Counted from the first letter of the stretch, positions 33,613-43,224 are shown. The stretch is 47,618 nt of DNA from Sulfuricurvum sp. (GCF_023229695.1 NZ_JALNYS010000022.1:1-47618), one strand, 5' to 3'. Numbers and translations are program-made. Notes: generated by a model from the sequence alone, not told the origin.

Positions 33613-34713
33613 ATGGGCTTATCAATCGGACTTGTAGGATTACCAAACGTCGGAAAATCAACCACTTTTAACGCACTCACCAAAGCGCAAAACGCCGAAG
33701 CGGCCAACTACCCTTTCTGCACGATCGAACCGAACAAAGCGACCGTTCCCGTACCCGATGTACGTCTCGACGCGCTTGCTAAAATCGTAAATCCTGAGCG
33801 TATCCAATACTCGACCCTCGATTTCGTCGATATCGCCGGTCTTGTTAAAGGAGCCAGCAAGGGGGAAGGATTGGGAAACAAGTTTCTCTCCAATATCCGT
33901 GAAACGGAAGTAATCTTGCAAATCGTCCGTTGTTTTGACGATGAAAACATTGTCCACACCGAAGGGCGAATCAATCCGCTGGACGATGTCGAAATCATTG
34001 AAAACGAGCTGATTTTTGCCGATATCGAAGTACTCACCAACCGTATAGAGCGGCTCAAAAAACAGGCAAAAAACGACAAAGATTCCGCCGTCATGGCAGA
34101 ATTTGCCGAAGAACTCGCCGAATTTTTAGCGGAAGGGAACCTCGCCCGCAACTTCCCGAAAGCCGATTCGGAAATGTATGAAAAACTGATGAGCGAAACT
34201 CGACTTCTTAGTGCAAAAGAGATTATGTACGGAGCGAATGTCGATGAAGAGGGTCTCACTGAAGACAACGAATACGTTGTACATCTCCGTGAACACGCCG
34301 CAAAACACGGATGTGAAGTAGTCAAACTCTGCGCCAAAATCGAAGAAGAGCTTGTCGGTATGGAAGACGATGAGCGCAATGAGTTTTTACGCGATATGGG
34401 GATAGAAGAATCCGGACTGGAGCAGATCATCCGTAAAGGGTTTGATAAACTGGGATTGATGAGTTATTTTACTGCCGGTGTCAAAGAGGTGCGTGCGTGG
34501 ACCATTCACAAAAACACGACGGCACCCAAAGCGGCTGCCGTCATCCACAACGATTTCGAAAAAGGGTTCATCCGCGCCGAAGTGATCGGATATGAAGACT
34601 TCGTTGCCTGCGGCGGAGAAGCCAAATCCAAAGAGGCGGGAAAAATGCGTTTGGAAGGTAAAGAGTACATTGTGCAAGATGGTGATATCATGCACTTTAG
34701 ATTCAACGTATAA
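33613..34713 (+). CDS. ychF: Ribosome-binding ATPase/GTPase YchF
   Basis: 366 residues, the usual length. An Obg-family P-loop protein with G1 GLPNVGKSTTFNAL at the N-terminus, YPFCTIEPN, and the C-terminal TGS-like domain (VRAWTIHKNTTAPKAAAVIHNDFEKGFIRAEVI). Binds ribosomes and prefers ATP; cytoplasmic. ATG after AAGGAAA. Likely leads a two-gene unit with the unknown gene 15 bp downstream. Confidence 0.96.
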   Translation: MGLSIGLVGLPNVGKSTTFNALTKAQNAEAANYPFCTIEPNKATVPVPDVRLDALAKIVNPERIQYSTLDFVDIAGLVKGASKGEGLGNKFLSNIRETEVILQIVRCFDDENIVHTEGRINPLDDVEIIENELIFADIEVLTNRIERLKKQAKNDKDSAVMAEFAEELAEFLAEGNLARNFPKADSEMYEKLMSETRLLSAKEIMYGANVDEEGLTEDNEYVVHLREHAAKHGCEVVKLCAKIEEELVGMEDDERNEFLRDMGIEESGLEQIIRKGFDKLGLMSYFTAGVKEVRAWTIHKNTTAPKAAAVIHNDFEKGFIRAEVIGYEDFVACGGEAKSKEAGKMRLEGKEYIVQDGDIMHFRFNV

Positions 34714-34728
34714 TACGCAAGGAGAGTT

Positions 34729-35334
34729 ATGATGACGCTTCAATATGCCGGGCCGAAACCCCTTATTTCAGCACATGGGATCACTTTTGATCTCAACAAA
34801 GAGGACAAGTTTGCTTATCTTAGTATTGTGGCGGAGCTCATCAAGGCTCTGAGTCACGAGTACCTCGACGGCAAATCCTACAGCTATATCACCTCGGGTA
34901 AACCGTTGGAGACGGAGGAAATACTCTCCCTGATCCGTTCCATTGATCCAAATCTTGAACAAGAGGTCAAAAATCGTCAGGAGATCGTCGAAAAAGAGAT
35001 CCGGGAGGAGCTCGACAGAGCCAATTCCAATCGGGTCATCTGCGACGAAGAGTGCCATGTGCTGATCAAGAATATCGAATTGTTACGCCAATACCGCATC
35101 AATCGCTCCATCAATAAAACCGTTTACTACAGCGGCATCGACTCTCTAGCCAATATCATTAAAGCGTCCCATATTGATCATATCAGTGCACAGATGTTCC
35201 CTAAATTCCATCATGTATTTCATTCCATTCAAGGTGCGCTCGGGAAACTACACCCCCCTGTTGACAGTACGATTGACATCTATGAAGAGAACGGCCATTT
35301 AACCGTTCGCCTGAATATCCTCTTTAGGAAATAA
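34729..35334 (+). CDS. Conserved-looking cytoplasmic protein of unknown function
   Basis: 201 residues, no recognised family. No signal peptide or membrane segment. Mostly helical with a charged centre (NLEQEVKNRQEIVEKEIREEL) and a single CDEECH cluster that might bind metal. AAGGAGAG precedes tandem ATGs (34729, 34732). It follows ychF closely and its 3' end overlaps the convergent psd gene by 11 bp. Confidence 0.75.
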   Translation: MMTLQYAGPKPLISAHGITFDLNKEDKFAYLSIVAELIKALSHEYLDGKSYSYITSGKPLETEEILSLIRSIDPNLEQEVKNRQEIVEKEIREELDRANSNRVICDEECHVLIKNIELLRQYRINRSINKTVYYSGIDSLANIIKASHIDHISAQMFPKFHHVFHSIQGALGKLHPPVDSTIDIYEENGHLTVRLNILFRK

Positions 35335-36145
35335 GGCGCCCGATGGTTTGGGCAAATTTTACATTATGCCCGACCGATATCCCGAGTTCTACCATATCCG
35401 GTTCGCACAGCATCACAATCGTTGATCCCATTTGAAAACATCCGAAATCATCCCCTTTGCTCATATGCAACTGATTGTAGGAGTAAAATGTCGATGTTGC
35501 ACCGGTATTGGTCTGAATACGCGGTTCAAAACTCACTTCCATTTTCCCCACATTAAGGGCCCCGACAAGAATCAGAAAAAACCGCTTACCGCTACTGTTG
35601 AGGCATTCCAAAACAACGCGCTCATTCTCAATAAAAAGATCGACTTTTTTCTTCAACGTCGGAATATTGACCGGATACAGTTTTCCCGGAATATGGACGG
35701 CTCCAAGAATCTGCATGTCCATCGGCGCGTGATAACGGTGGTAATCACGGGGGGAGAGATAAAAATTGGCAAACGTTCCGTTATGGATCGCTTTTTTATC
35801 CTCAACGCTGATATGATCACCCAAAAATGCATCTACGCTGTAACGCATCCCTTTGATCTGCAAAGCCAAATTTTCATGAAGGGTACCGCACTCGGTAATC
35901 AACGAGTCGCATGGACTGATAACATCGCGTCCGTCTGCCGAAAAACTTCTTTTTCGTTTCAGCCTCCGGGTAAAGAGCGCATTGAGGGTAGGATACGATT
36001 CCGGTGACTCAAACTCCCCCATATCCAACCCCATCATCCGGACATACGAACGGTTGATCGCACTTTGAAACCTCGGACCATGCTCCTTGGAGGCGAATTT
36101 GCCGAAAATCTGCGAGACTGCAGAGGTAAAATGCCGTTTATTCAT
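35324..36145 (-). CDS. psd: Phosphatidylserine decarboxylase
   Basis: Makes phosphatidylethanolamine, the main membrane phospholipid, at the inner membrane. 273 residues. The proenzyme cleaves itself at the GST motif (FQMGSTIVML, Ser near 241), giving the pyruvoyl group; HYHRYHAPMD carries the conserved His region. Normal bacterial length. The ATG directly abuts the truD stop, so the thiL-truD-psd order is one transcript. Confidence 0.94.
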   Translation of the reverse strand: MNKRHFTSAVSQIFGKFASKEHGPRFQSAINRSYVRMMGLDMGEFESPESYPTLNALFTRRLKRKRSFSADGRDVISPCDSLITECGTLHENLALQIKGMRYSVDAFLGDHISVEDKKAIHNGTFANFYLSPRDYHRYHAPMDMQILGAVHIPGKLYPVNIPTLKKKVDLFIENERVVLECLNSSGKRFFLILVGALNVGKMEVSFEPRIQTNTGATSTFYSYNQLHMSKGDDFGCFQMGSTIVMLCEPDMVELGISVGHNVKFAQTIGRLIS

Positions 36146-37240
36146 TTAGTCTTGTTCCTCATCACTTTGAATTTCACGCTTGGCAATCTCCTCTACCAAT
36201 ACCGTTGCGTAAGAGCCTTTGGGCAGGGTGAAATGAAGTTCAAACCATGCTTCATTCTCTTTATACTCCCCCTCCACCTCTTCGGGAAATATCCACCCAT
36301 AGCGCCGTGCTCCGTCTATCCCCTCATGGATCGTATCGTATCCGCTCTCAATTTCTCCGGCAATCCCCACCGCTCTGGTCGCCCGTTTTCCACTCAGCAA
36401 TCCGCTGATGGAGGTACCATGGGCTTCGAATCGGGCGATCTCACCCTCCTCTTCGTAATGGAAAAGTTTACCGTAGGGATAGTGCATCATTACATCGCCG
36501 TGAATCAGTTTAAAGGGGTGTTTTTGCCCTTTCATTACGGCAATTTCCTCTTTTGGGATCATTGGGAGGACACCGCTCAGTTCATCGATGCCGAACCCCT
36601 CTATCAGCTTGGAAATCTCAATACGGCGACTCAGCCAATCGTTAAAAAGAAAACTCTGATAGGCATTGACATAAAACTGCGAAAGTTTTTTATTCCGCTC
36701 TTTCAGCGTTTTCTCTAAAATTGCTTTCCCTTTTTTATAATTCTCTCCGCCTATCCCGAATCGTTGAAATCCGAAATAGTTCGGCATCCCCTGTTTTTTA
36801 ATCAGCTTCAGGGCTTGAGAAATTTTCGTTGCTGCAACAGGACTCACTTTTTTGAGGCGGACAAAGAAACGGTTCCCTTTAAGATGTCCGATACGGATTT
36901 TATTGTTATGATAGAGACGATCAAGAATTTTAATCCCTTCATGGTCAAAATTTTCCAAAGCGGCTTCATACTTTTTCGGAATCGAAATGTACTGTTTTGT
37001 TTGGGCATTTTTATCCTTCAGGCCGGCATATCCGATATCACGCCCCTTTATCCCCAGATGGTTGCTGAAAATATCGACCATCTGCCAAGTGGAGAGGTTT
37101 TTTTTCCGTACATGCAAGATCAGATGTTCCCCCTCCCCGCTAAAAGGGTACAAAGGGATCTCATCCACGACGAAATCACGGGGAGATTGACGAAAATGAA
37201 ATTCGATCGGGCTGTGAGGAAGATAATATTGACGTTCCAT
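36146..37240 (-). CDS. truD: tRNA pseudouridine(13) synthase
   Basis: Converts U13 in tRNA-Glu-type tRNAs to pseudouridine. 364 residues from the ATG behind AGGAG; an upstream in-frame extension to 37306 overlaps thiL and is rejected. The catalytic Asp is in GYAGLKDKNAQTKQ (D76). GNRFFVRLKK and PNYFGFQRFG are family signatures. Middle gene of a thiL-truD-psd unit. Confidence 0.94.
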   Translation of the reverse strand: MERQYYLPHSPIEFHFRQSPRDFVVDEIPLYPFSGEGEHLILHVRKKNLSTWQMVDIFSNHLGIKGRDIGYAGLKDKNAQTKQYISIPKKYEAALENFDHEGIKILDRLYHNNKIRIGHLKGNRFFVRLKKVSPVAATKISQALKLIKKQGMPNYFGFQRFGIGGENYKKGKAILEKTLKERNKKLSQFYVNAYQSFLFNDWLSRRIEISKLIEGFGIDELSGVLPMIPKEEIAVMKGQKHPFKLIHGDVMMHYPYGKLFHYEEEGEIARFEAHGTSISGLLSGKRATRAVGIAGEIESGYDTIHEGIDGARRYGWIFPEEVEGEYKENEAWFELHFTLPKGSYATVLVEEIAKREIQSDEEQD

Positions 37241-37247
37241 GAAACTC

Positions 37248-38072
37248 CTAAAAATGATGACGCTTGCAGCGATTGACGAATCTTCCCCGCTTAGCGGTTC
37301 CGACAACGGTTAACGGGGTACGGGTGAGTTTGGAAATGGATTTAAGCGCCTTCAGATGACGGCGATCGAAAGCAATCAGCATTTCATACTCTTCGCCGCT
37401 GCAGCCTACCCGCTTGCAGGGCCTTTTTGACCAGTTCAGCGTGATTCGATTTGCATCACACAGCTTTTCGACATCGCTGAAAAGACCATCGGAAAGGTCC
37501 ATCCCCGATCTCAGATAGCGCCGGGCCGTTTGTACAAACCGTTGACGCAGCTGAGGCACGACAAAACGGCTTTGAGAATGGACTTTCCCTCCTGCCAGAA
37601 GATAGCGAAGCTGCCGTGCCGATTCTCCGATTCTCCCCGTATACGCGATGCAATCGGAAACTTTTACCCCTTTTCGCAACAAAGGAGATGTTGTTTCGGA
37701 AATAATGGTGATCGAGATGTCAAGTTTCCCATTGGATATCGTATCTCCGCCGATAATTTCAATACCGTATTGCGCTGCCGCACTTTTAATCCCCCGCCCC
37801 AGTTCATCCATTTGATGCAGCGTCATGGAACGGGGCATAGCAATGCCGAGCAACGCATATTTTGGAACGGCATTCATAGCAATCGCATCGGAGATATTAA
37901 CCATCATCGCTTTATAGCCGATTTGGTACTCCGTAAGCCATTGCCGTTTAAAATGGATGTTCTCGAAAAAAAGATCTTTACTGTATACCCGGTTTCCGAC
38001 AAGGGCACCGTCATCGCCGATACGACTCGCAGGTGAACTCATAGTATGAATAAAATAGTTTTCGACGTTCAC
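37248..38072 (-). CDS. thiL: Thiamine-monophosphate kinase
   Basis: Phosphorylates thiamine-P to the active cofactor thiamine-PP using ATP. 274 residues, a little short for the family. SRIGDDGALVG, VNISDAIAMNAVPKYAL, GIEIIGGDT and GMDLSDGLFSDVEKL are ThiL metal- and ATP-binding motifs. GTG start with an AGGGTTAGG ribosome site. Seven base pairs separate it from truD. Confidence 0.9.
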   Translation of the reverse strand: MNVENYFIHTMSSPASRIGDDGALVGNRVYSKDLFFENIHFKRQWLTEYQIGYKAMMVNISDAIAMNAVPKYALLGIAMPRSMTLHQMDELGRGIKSAAAQYGIEIIGGDTISNGKLDISITIISETTSPLLRKGVKVSDCIAYTGRIGESARQLRYLLAGGKVHSQSRFVVPQLRQRFVQTARRYLRSGMDLSDGLFSDVEKLCDANRITLNWSKRPCKRVGCSGEEYEMLIAFDRRHLKALKSISKLTRTPLTVVGTAKRGRFVNRCKRHHF

Positions 38073-38222
38073 CCTAACCCTGATCCAAGAAAGATATAAT
38101 ACAATCGGGTATTATAGTAAAATCGCGGTAAAGAGAGGGTTAAACTATTTTCATTTATTTTTTGATAGAATTGTCCCATCGTAATCATCAAATAAAAACA
38201 TAAATCAATCAAAGGAGACTAG

Positions 38223-39395
38223 GTGTTGTTATCGATACGTAAAATTTTTTTCCATTTCAAATTTGCTTTAGCCGTTATTACAGGGGGGATGATGATCCTC
38301 GCCGTACAACTGTTTCATGTCGCGTCGTACGCTGATCGTTTAAGTGCCCTTAAAAATCAGCACGCATTGATCGACAAGGTCATTAAAGCCGATTTGAATG
38401 ATATCAGCATGGCCAATATCGTGATTCACGGAGCCCTCTCCGAATTGACACTATCGGTTAAACGCTCCGGAGAAGAGGAACTATTGGATTCGTTTGTCAG
38501 CTCAAACGATGAACAAGCATCGCTATTGCGCTCCTTGACCCTCTCCTCCGATATATTTCAAAAAACGATGATGACCTGGATCGTAACTCCGGAATTAAAA
38601 CGGCAGCAAGCCTATCAGGACGTATTATCCGCCAGAACCGCTCTCTTAACGGATATCGATCATATGATCGATTACCAGATCCAATGCACCGCACAATCGG
38701 TCGCTTCCGCAAAAATGACGGGGCTTATTTTATTGATCATTGTCGCGATTAGCTTTTTCTTTTTCCGTTCCCGGCTCAACCTCATCTACAGCGACATTGA
38801 CACCCTGTGCTCCGTCGATGTTGACGGCAAACGGATCACCCATACCGAAGAGGCCAATTTTATTGTCAAACATTTCGGGAGAAAATCGATGCAAAACGGA
38901 GTAAACAGCGCATTGCTTCACCCCCTAAGCGGCCTCTACAACGACAAAGGGTTAATGAGTTCATTTAGTATGAAAAAATCGGCGAAATCGGGGAATAACC
39001 TCTTCCTTGCCCTCTTTAAAGTGGATGATTACGACACATTGCGACAAGGGCTCTCTTCAGAAGAGTTGGGGAATGTCTACAGAAAACTGGGGGAGATGCT
39101 CTCGATGTACGAACAATCTCATGATATCCTAGCCCATTTGGAAGACGATACCCTCGTATTTTTACTCTCACGCGGCAGTAAAGAGAGCGCGCTTGATGAA
39201 TGCAACCGATTTATCGAGGCGGTACGCCTCTCCTCTTTCGCAACAGCGCAAGGGGTGATAAAAATTTCGCTCAGCGGGGGATTTATCCTCAAAGCCCCTA
39301 TCAAAACCTTGGAGGAGAGTATCGACGATGTCCGTAAAATTCTGGCAAAAGCGATAGAAAAAGGGGGCAATCAAGTCTCCCAAATACGAGACTAA
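38223..39395 (+). CDS. Membrane sensor with degenerate GGDEF domain
   Basis: 390 residues from a GTG behind AAAGGAG. Two membrane helices (about 12-32 and 165-185) flank a periplasmic helical sensor. The C-terminal domain keeps a GGDEF-like start (HPLSGLYNDKGL) and strands (LFLALFKVDDYDTLR), but the active loop is AHLEDDTLVF in place of RxGGDEF, so no cyclase activity is expected. It may receive or modulate signals as an inactive partner. Upstream is a 150-bp AT-rich gap with promoter-like sequence. Confidence 0.82.
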   Translation: MLLSIRKIFFHFKFALAVITGGMMILAVQLFHVASYADRLSALKNQHALIDKVIKADLNDISMANIVIHGALSELTLSVKRSGEEELLDSFVSSNDEQASLLRSLTLSSDIFQKTMMTWIVTPELKRQQAYQDVLSARTALLTDIDHMIDYQIQCTAQSVASAKMTGLILLIIVAISFFFFRSRLNLIYSDIDTLCSVDVDGKRITHTEEANFIVKHFGRKSMQNGVNSALLHPLSGLYNDKGLMSSFSMKKSAKSGNNLFLALFKVDDYDTLRQGLSSEELGNVYRKLGEMLSMYEQSHDILAHLEDDTLVFLLSRGSKESALDECNRFIEAVRLSSFATAQGVIKISLSGGFILKAPIKTLEESIDDVRKILAKAIEKGGNQVSQIRD

Positions 39396-39478
39396 AGCGA
39401 TTGATTGACGTAATAAGATGGATTTTTGTAACCGTATCACCCACTCAGTGGGGTTCGGATTACAAAGTTGTTACTATT

Positions 39479-39559
39479 TTGGACAACGCATATCTCTTTC
39501 CCCAACTCTAACCTCATATAAACTCTTTTAATATTGTCCAAGGAGTAGCACGCTATAAT
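39479..39559 (+). promoter_or_regulatory. Candidate sdhABE promoter with long-spaced inverted repeat
   Basis: A good -10 box TATAAT (39554-39559) lies 30 bp before the sdhA ATG, with no clear -35, as often in this phylum. TTGGACAA at 39479-39486 and TTGTCCAA at 39534-39541 are exact inverted copies 47 bp apart. The second overlaps the expected -35 region, so a regulator or DNA loop is possible. Confidence 0.45.
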
Positions 39560-39588
39560 CCCTCTCAGATTTTACCTAAGGATGGCGT

Positions 39589-41301
39589 ATGAGTATTCCT
39601 ATTTATACTTATGATGCGGTGATCGTTGGAGCCGGTTTAGCCGGATGTGCGGCGGCTCGCGAATTGCAAAAAGCCGGCAAAAAAGTAGCCGTAATTACAA
39701 AATTGCACCCGTTGCGTTCCCATTCCGGAGCGGCACAGGGCGGTATCAACGCAGCATTTAGCGATAAAGACAGTGTTGAACTTCATGAATTTGATACCGT
39801 TAAAGGTTCCGACTATCTCGCGGACCAGGACGTTGTTCAGTTCATGTGTGAAAAAGCTCCCGAGACGATCCGTTGGGCAGAGCGAATGGGTGCGGCCTTC
39901 AGCCGTAATGAAGACGGAACGATCGCTCAACGCCCTTTTGGCGGACAATCCTCACCGCGTGCCTGTTTTGCGAAAGACCGCACCGGACTGACATTGCTTC
40001 AGACCATTTACGAACAAGCGGATCGTGAAGGGGTAGAATTTTGGGATGAGTGGTATGTCGCAGACCTCCTCTACAAAGAGGGGAAAGTCTACGGAGTTGC
40101 CGCGTATAACATCCGTAACAGCGAAAAAGCGATTTTCAATGCTAAAGCGGTTATGTTCGCAACCGGCGGATACGCCCGTGCTTTCAAAATCAACTCCAAC
40201 GCCCACGCCAATACCGGTGACGGCCTCTCACTCGTTGCCCGTCACGGCTTGCCTCTTGAAGATATGGAATTCGTACAATTTCATCCCTCAGGACTTTCAG
40301 GGAACGGTGTTTTGATCTCCGAAGCGGCTCGCGGCGAGGGGGGGAAACTTCTCAACTCACTGGGTGAACGTTTCATGGAAAAATACGCCCCGAATGCAAT
40401 GGAACTCGCATCACGTGACGTTGTTGCCCGCGCCATCATCCAAGAAATCCGTGAAGGACGCGGTGTCGGTCCACGTAAAGACGCCGTTTACATCGATCTC
40501 GTCCACCTTGGAAAAGAGAAAATCATGGAGCGCCTCCCGGAACTTCGTGACCTTGCGATCACGTTTCTCGGTCTGGATATGATCAAAGAACCTATCCTGA
40601 TCTCGGCAACGGCCCACTATTCAATGGGCGGTATTCCAATGGACAAAGACGGACATGTCCGTAAAAACAATACCGAATTCGTCGAAGGGTTCTATGCTGC
40701 CGGCGAATGTTCATGTTCCAGTGTCCACGGTGCTAACCGCTTGGGTGCGAACTCGGTTCTTGAAGCGTTGTTGTTTGGCCGTTTTGTCGGTAAAACGATG
40801 GTCAACGAAGTGGACACGATCCCTTTGAAAGCAGCAACCGCAGCCGATGCCGATCCAATGATCCATGAGCTTAATTGGGTTCTTACCAATAACGGACAAG
40901 AATCGGTTGCCGGACTCCGTAACGAACTGCAGCAATCCATGACCGACAATGCCGGTGTTTTCCGCAGTGCAGAAACTCTCACGGCACAAATGGCGATTAT
41001 GGAAGATTTGCGGAAACGTTATAAAAACATCCGTATTGCCGATAAATCAAAAATTTTCAACACCGAATTGCAAGAGGCAATCGAGTTTGGGCACATGCTT
41101 GACTATTCGCTTTTCATCGTTGCAAGTGCCCTTGCCCGTCAAGAGAGCCGCGGTGCCCACTACCGTGAAGATTTCCCGACCCGTGACGATGAAAAATTCT
41201 TGAAACACACCATGGCCTATATGGATAAAAATGGAAATGTTACCCTTGACTACATGGATGTCACACTTGGCCGTCATGAACTCAAAGCCAGATCATATTA
41301 A
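39589..41301 (+). CDS. sdhA: Succinate dehydrogenase/fumarate reductase flavoprotein subunit (SdhABE type)
   Basis: 570 residues. FAD site VIVGAGLAGCAAARELQ near the N-terminus; RSHSGAAQGGINAA carries the His (H45) that covalently holds FAD in this family; ATAHYSMGGIPMD and GANRLGANSVLEALLFG are the substrate and second FAD motifs. No Tat signal precedes the FAD domain, so it faces the cytoplasm, unlike the exported MfrA of Wolinella. It starts a three-gene operon with the iron-sulfur and CCG-domain subunits, 10 bp apart each. AAGGATGG serves as ribosome site. Confidence 0.96.
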   Translation: MSIPIYTYDAVIVGAGLAGCAAARELQKAGKKVAVITKLHPLRSHSGAAQGGINAAFSDKDSVELHEFDTVKGSDYLADQDVVQFMCEKAPETIRWAERMGAAFSRNEDGTIAQRPFGGQSSPRACFAKDRTGLTLLQTIYEQADREGVEFWDEWYVADLLYKEGKVYGVAAYNIRNSEKAIFNAKAVMFATGGYARAFKINSNAHANTGDGLSLVARHGLPLEDMEFVQFHPSGLSGNGVLISEAARGEGGKLLNSLGERFMEKYAPNAMELASRDVVARAIIQEIREGRGVGPRKDAVYIDLVHLGKEKIMERLPELRDLAITFLGLDMIKEPILISATAHYSMGGIPMDKDGHVRKNNTEFVEGFYAAGECSCSSVHGANRLGANSVLEALLFGRFVGKTMVNEVDTIPLKAATAADADPMIHELNWVLTNNGQESVAGLRNELQQSMTDNAGVFRSAETLTAQMAIMEDLRKRYKNIRIADKSKIFNTELQEAIEFGHMLDYSLFIVASALARQESRGAHYREDFPTRDDEKFLKHTMAYMDKNGNVTLDYMDVTLGRHELKARSY

Positions 41302-41311
41302 GGAGAGCGGC

Positions 41312-42289
41312 ATGGATACACTTAAATCACAACAGGTGACATTTAAGGTTTTTCGTTTTAACGAAGAGACCGACTATCTCCCCTATTACAATACGTATGT
41401 TCTCGAAGTTACCCATGAAGAGGTTATTCTGGACATTTTGAACCGTATCAAATGGGATCATGACGGAAGTTTATCTTACCGCCGCAGCTGCCGTCACGGT
41501 ATCTGCGGTGTCTGTTCGATCAAGGTCAACGGAAAAGGAATTCTGGCATGTAAATCCCGTCTGTTCGATCTCATCGATGTGTTCGGAACAGAACTCACGA
41601 TTGAGCCTCTAAGCACCAAGCGGGCGATCAAAGACCTTATCATCGATAAAAAAGATTTCTGGGACAAACACGCCCAAGTACAGCCGTTTCTTATCAGCGA
41701 TATCGTAGAGAATCCTGCATCTGAACATCTTGTAAGCCCGCATGATGCGGAAAAGCTTCTTGAAGCCGATTATTGTATCCAATGCGGAGCATGCCACTAC
41801 TCCTGCCCTGCTCTAGCAATTAACGATGAGTTTATCGGGCCGGCTGCCTTTGCGGCAGCTTACCGTTTCTCTGCCGATGTACGCGATGATGCGGCAATCG
41901 AGCGTCTTCACACGGTCAACCAGGAAGCGCAAGGGGTCTGGGACTGTGTCAAATGTATGGAGTGCGCGGAGGTTTGTCCCAAAGAGGTCAATCCGATCGA
42001 GAAAATCACCAAACTTCACAACATGATATTTGAAGCGGGTATCGCGAAAAACAATGTTGCGACACGCCACGCCGTCGGATTTGCCCATTCGATTCAAAAA
42101 CACGGTCTTCTCGACGAAGGTGAACTTGTACGTTACTCGGAAGGGAATATCGGTGTTCTGAAACACGTCCCTGTCGCACTTAAAATGTTTACCAAAGGTA
42201 AAATCGTACTGCCGTGGAATATGCCAAAAGCCGATAAATTAGATGAGATCAAACAACTAATCAAATCTTCATCAACCGTAAAGTTTTAG
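41312..42289 (+). CDS. sdhB: Succinate dehydrogenase/fumarate reductase iron-sulfur subunit
   Basis: 325 residues from the ATG behind AAGGAGAG. The [2Fe-2S] ligands are C60, C65, C68 and C80 (SCRHGICGVCSI ... ILAC). Two cluster motifs follow: CIQCGACHYSCP near 152 and CVKCMECAEVCP near 213, for the [3Fe-4S]/[4Fe-4S] centres. Passes electrons from the flavoprotein toward the E subunit. Confidence 0.96.
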   Translation: MDTLKSQQVTFKVFRFNEETDYLPYYNTYVLEVTHEEVILDILNRIKWDHDGSLSYRRSCRHGICGVCSIKVNGKGILACKSRLFDLIDVFGTELTIEPLSTKRAIKDLIIDKKDFWDKHAQVQPFLISDIVENPASEHLVSPHDAEKLLEADYCIQCGACHYSCPALAINDEFIGPAAFAAAYRFSADVRDDAAIERLHTVNQEAQGVWDCVKCMECAEVCPKEVNPIEKITKLHNMIFEAGIAKNNVATRHAVGFAHSIQKHGLLDEGELVRYSEGNIGVLKHVPVALKMFTKGKIVLPWNMPKADKLDEIKQLIKSSSTVKF

Positions 42290-42299
42290 GGAGTACTCA

Positions 42300-43181
42300 A
42301 TGGAAAAATTAAAATATGCACTTTTTACCGGCTGTACCGCAAAAGAGAGTACACCTGAGCAGATGATGTCGACTTTGGCAGTCGCAGAAAAATTGGGAAT
42401 CGAGCTTGTAGAACTCACCGAAGCTTCATGTTGCGGTGCTTCACACCTGCAAGATTATGATGACTTTTTATCTTTGGTTTTAAATGCGCGTAACATCGCG
42501 TATGCTGAAAAACACGACCTTACAATGGTGACCATCTGCAATACGTGTCAGCTCAATACCGCTATGACCAAACACCGCCTTGATCACAATGCAGAGCTAA
42601 AAGCAAAAGTAAACGCGAAGCTCGCAGAAGTGGGATTGGAGTACAAAGGGTCTTCTCAAATCACCCACTTCTTGTATGCCATTATCGATGATTTCGGTTT
42701 GGATAAGCTTAAAGAGATGGTGGTTAAACCGTTAAGCCAATTTAACATTGCCCCTTTCTACGGGTGTCACAATATCCGTCCTTCTGAGCTTCAAAACGAA
42801 ACGCATAAAAGTCCTGAAAGTGCTTATACACCCACCTCACTGGATGATCTTATCGTCGCGTGTGGGGGTGTAAGTGTCGATTATGTTGAAAAAAACAAAT
42901 GCTGCGGCTTCCATGCCGAGCTTCAAGCACCTCGTACTGCTGCGATCCTAACAGGTAATGCCGTTGCGGGTGCGATGGATGCCAATGCAGACTGGATGGT
43001 AACTCCGTGTCCGCTATGCCATCTTAAACTCGATACACAAACCCATCATGCCTCTGTTGCTATTGGTCGTGACGTCTCACTGCCTGTCCTTCATATGCAA
43101 CAAATGGTCGGTCTCGCACTCGGATGTACTCCTGAGGAACTCGGGCTTAAACACCATGTCACAAAAGTCGATTTCGTTTAA
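42300..43181 (+). CDS. sdhE: CCG-domain E subunit of the SdhABE complex
   Basis: 293 residues, homologous to heterodisulfide reductase subunit B. Two cysteine-rich CCG motifs (SCCGASHL near 43 and KCCGFHAE near 200) plus CPLCH and FYGCHNIR should bind iron-sulfur clusters. It replaces the membrane anchors SdhCD: no membrane segments are visible, so the complex is thought to attach peripherally and reduce quinone or another acceptor. This is the type E SQR/QFR arrangement found in Campylobacterota and some archaea. Confidence 0.93.
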   Translation: MEKLKYALFTGCTAKESTPEQMMSTLAVAEKLGIELVELTEASCCGASHLQDYDDFLSLVLNARNIAYAEKHDLTMVTICNTCQLNTAMTKHRLDHNAELKAKVNAKLAEVGLEYKGSSQITHFLYAIIDDFGLDKLKEMVVKPLSQFNIAPFYGCHNIRPSELQNETHKSPESAYTPTSLDDLIVACGGVSVDYVEKNKCCGFHAELQAPRTAAILTGNAVAGAMDANADWMVTPCPLCHLKLDTQTHHASVAIGRDVSLPVLHMQQMVGLALGCTPEELGLKHHVTKVDFV

Positions 43182-43203
43182 CCGCCCCGTTATCCGGGGG
43201 TGG
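43182..43203. terminator. GC-rich hairpin after sdhE
   Basis: CCCCG/CGGGG stem with a short loop in the 43-bp gap between convergent genes. The CTCTTT/AAAGAG pair just beyond may add to it. No long T-run. Confidence 0.45.
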
Positions 43204-43224
43204 TACCGATCAAGAAGCTACTCT

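Noticed and set aside
37241..37306. 22-codon N-terminal extension of TruD
   Set aside because: It would overlap thiL; the ATG at 37240 has AGGAG at proper spacing and fits the family start.
41231..41311. 27-codon N-terminal extension of SdhB
   Set aside because: It overlaps the end of sdhA and has no ribosome site, while the ATG at 41312 has AAGGAGAG.
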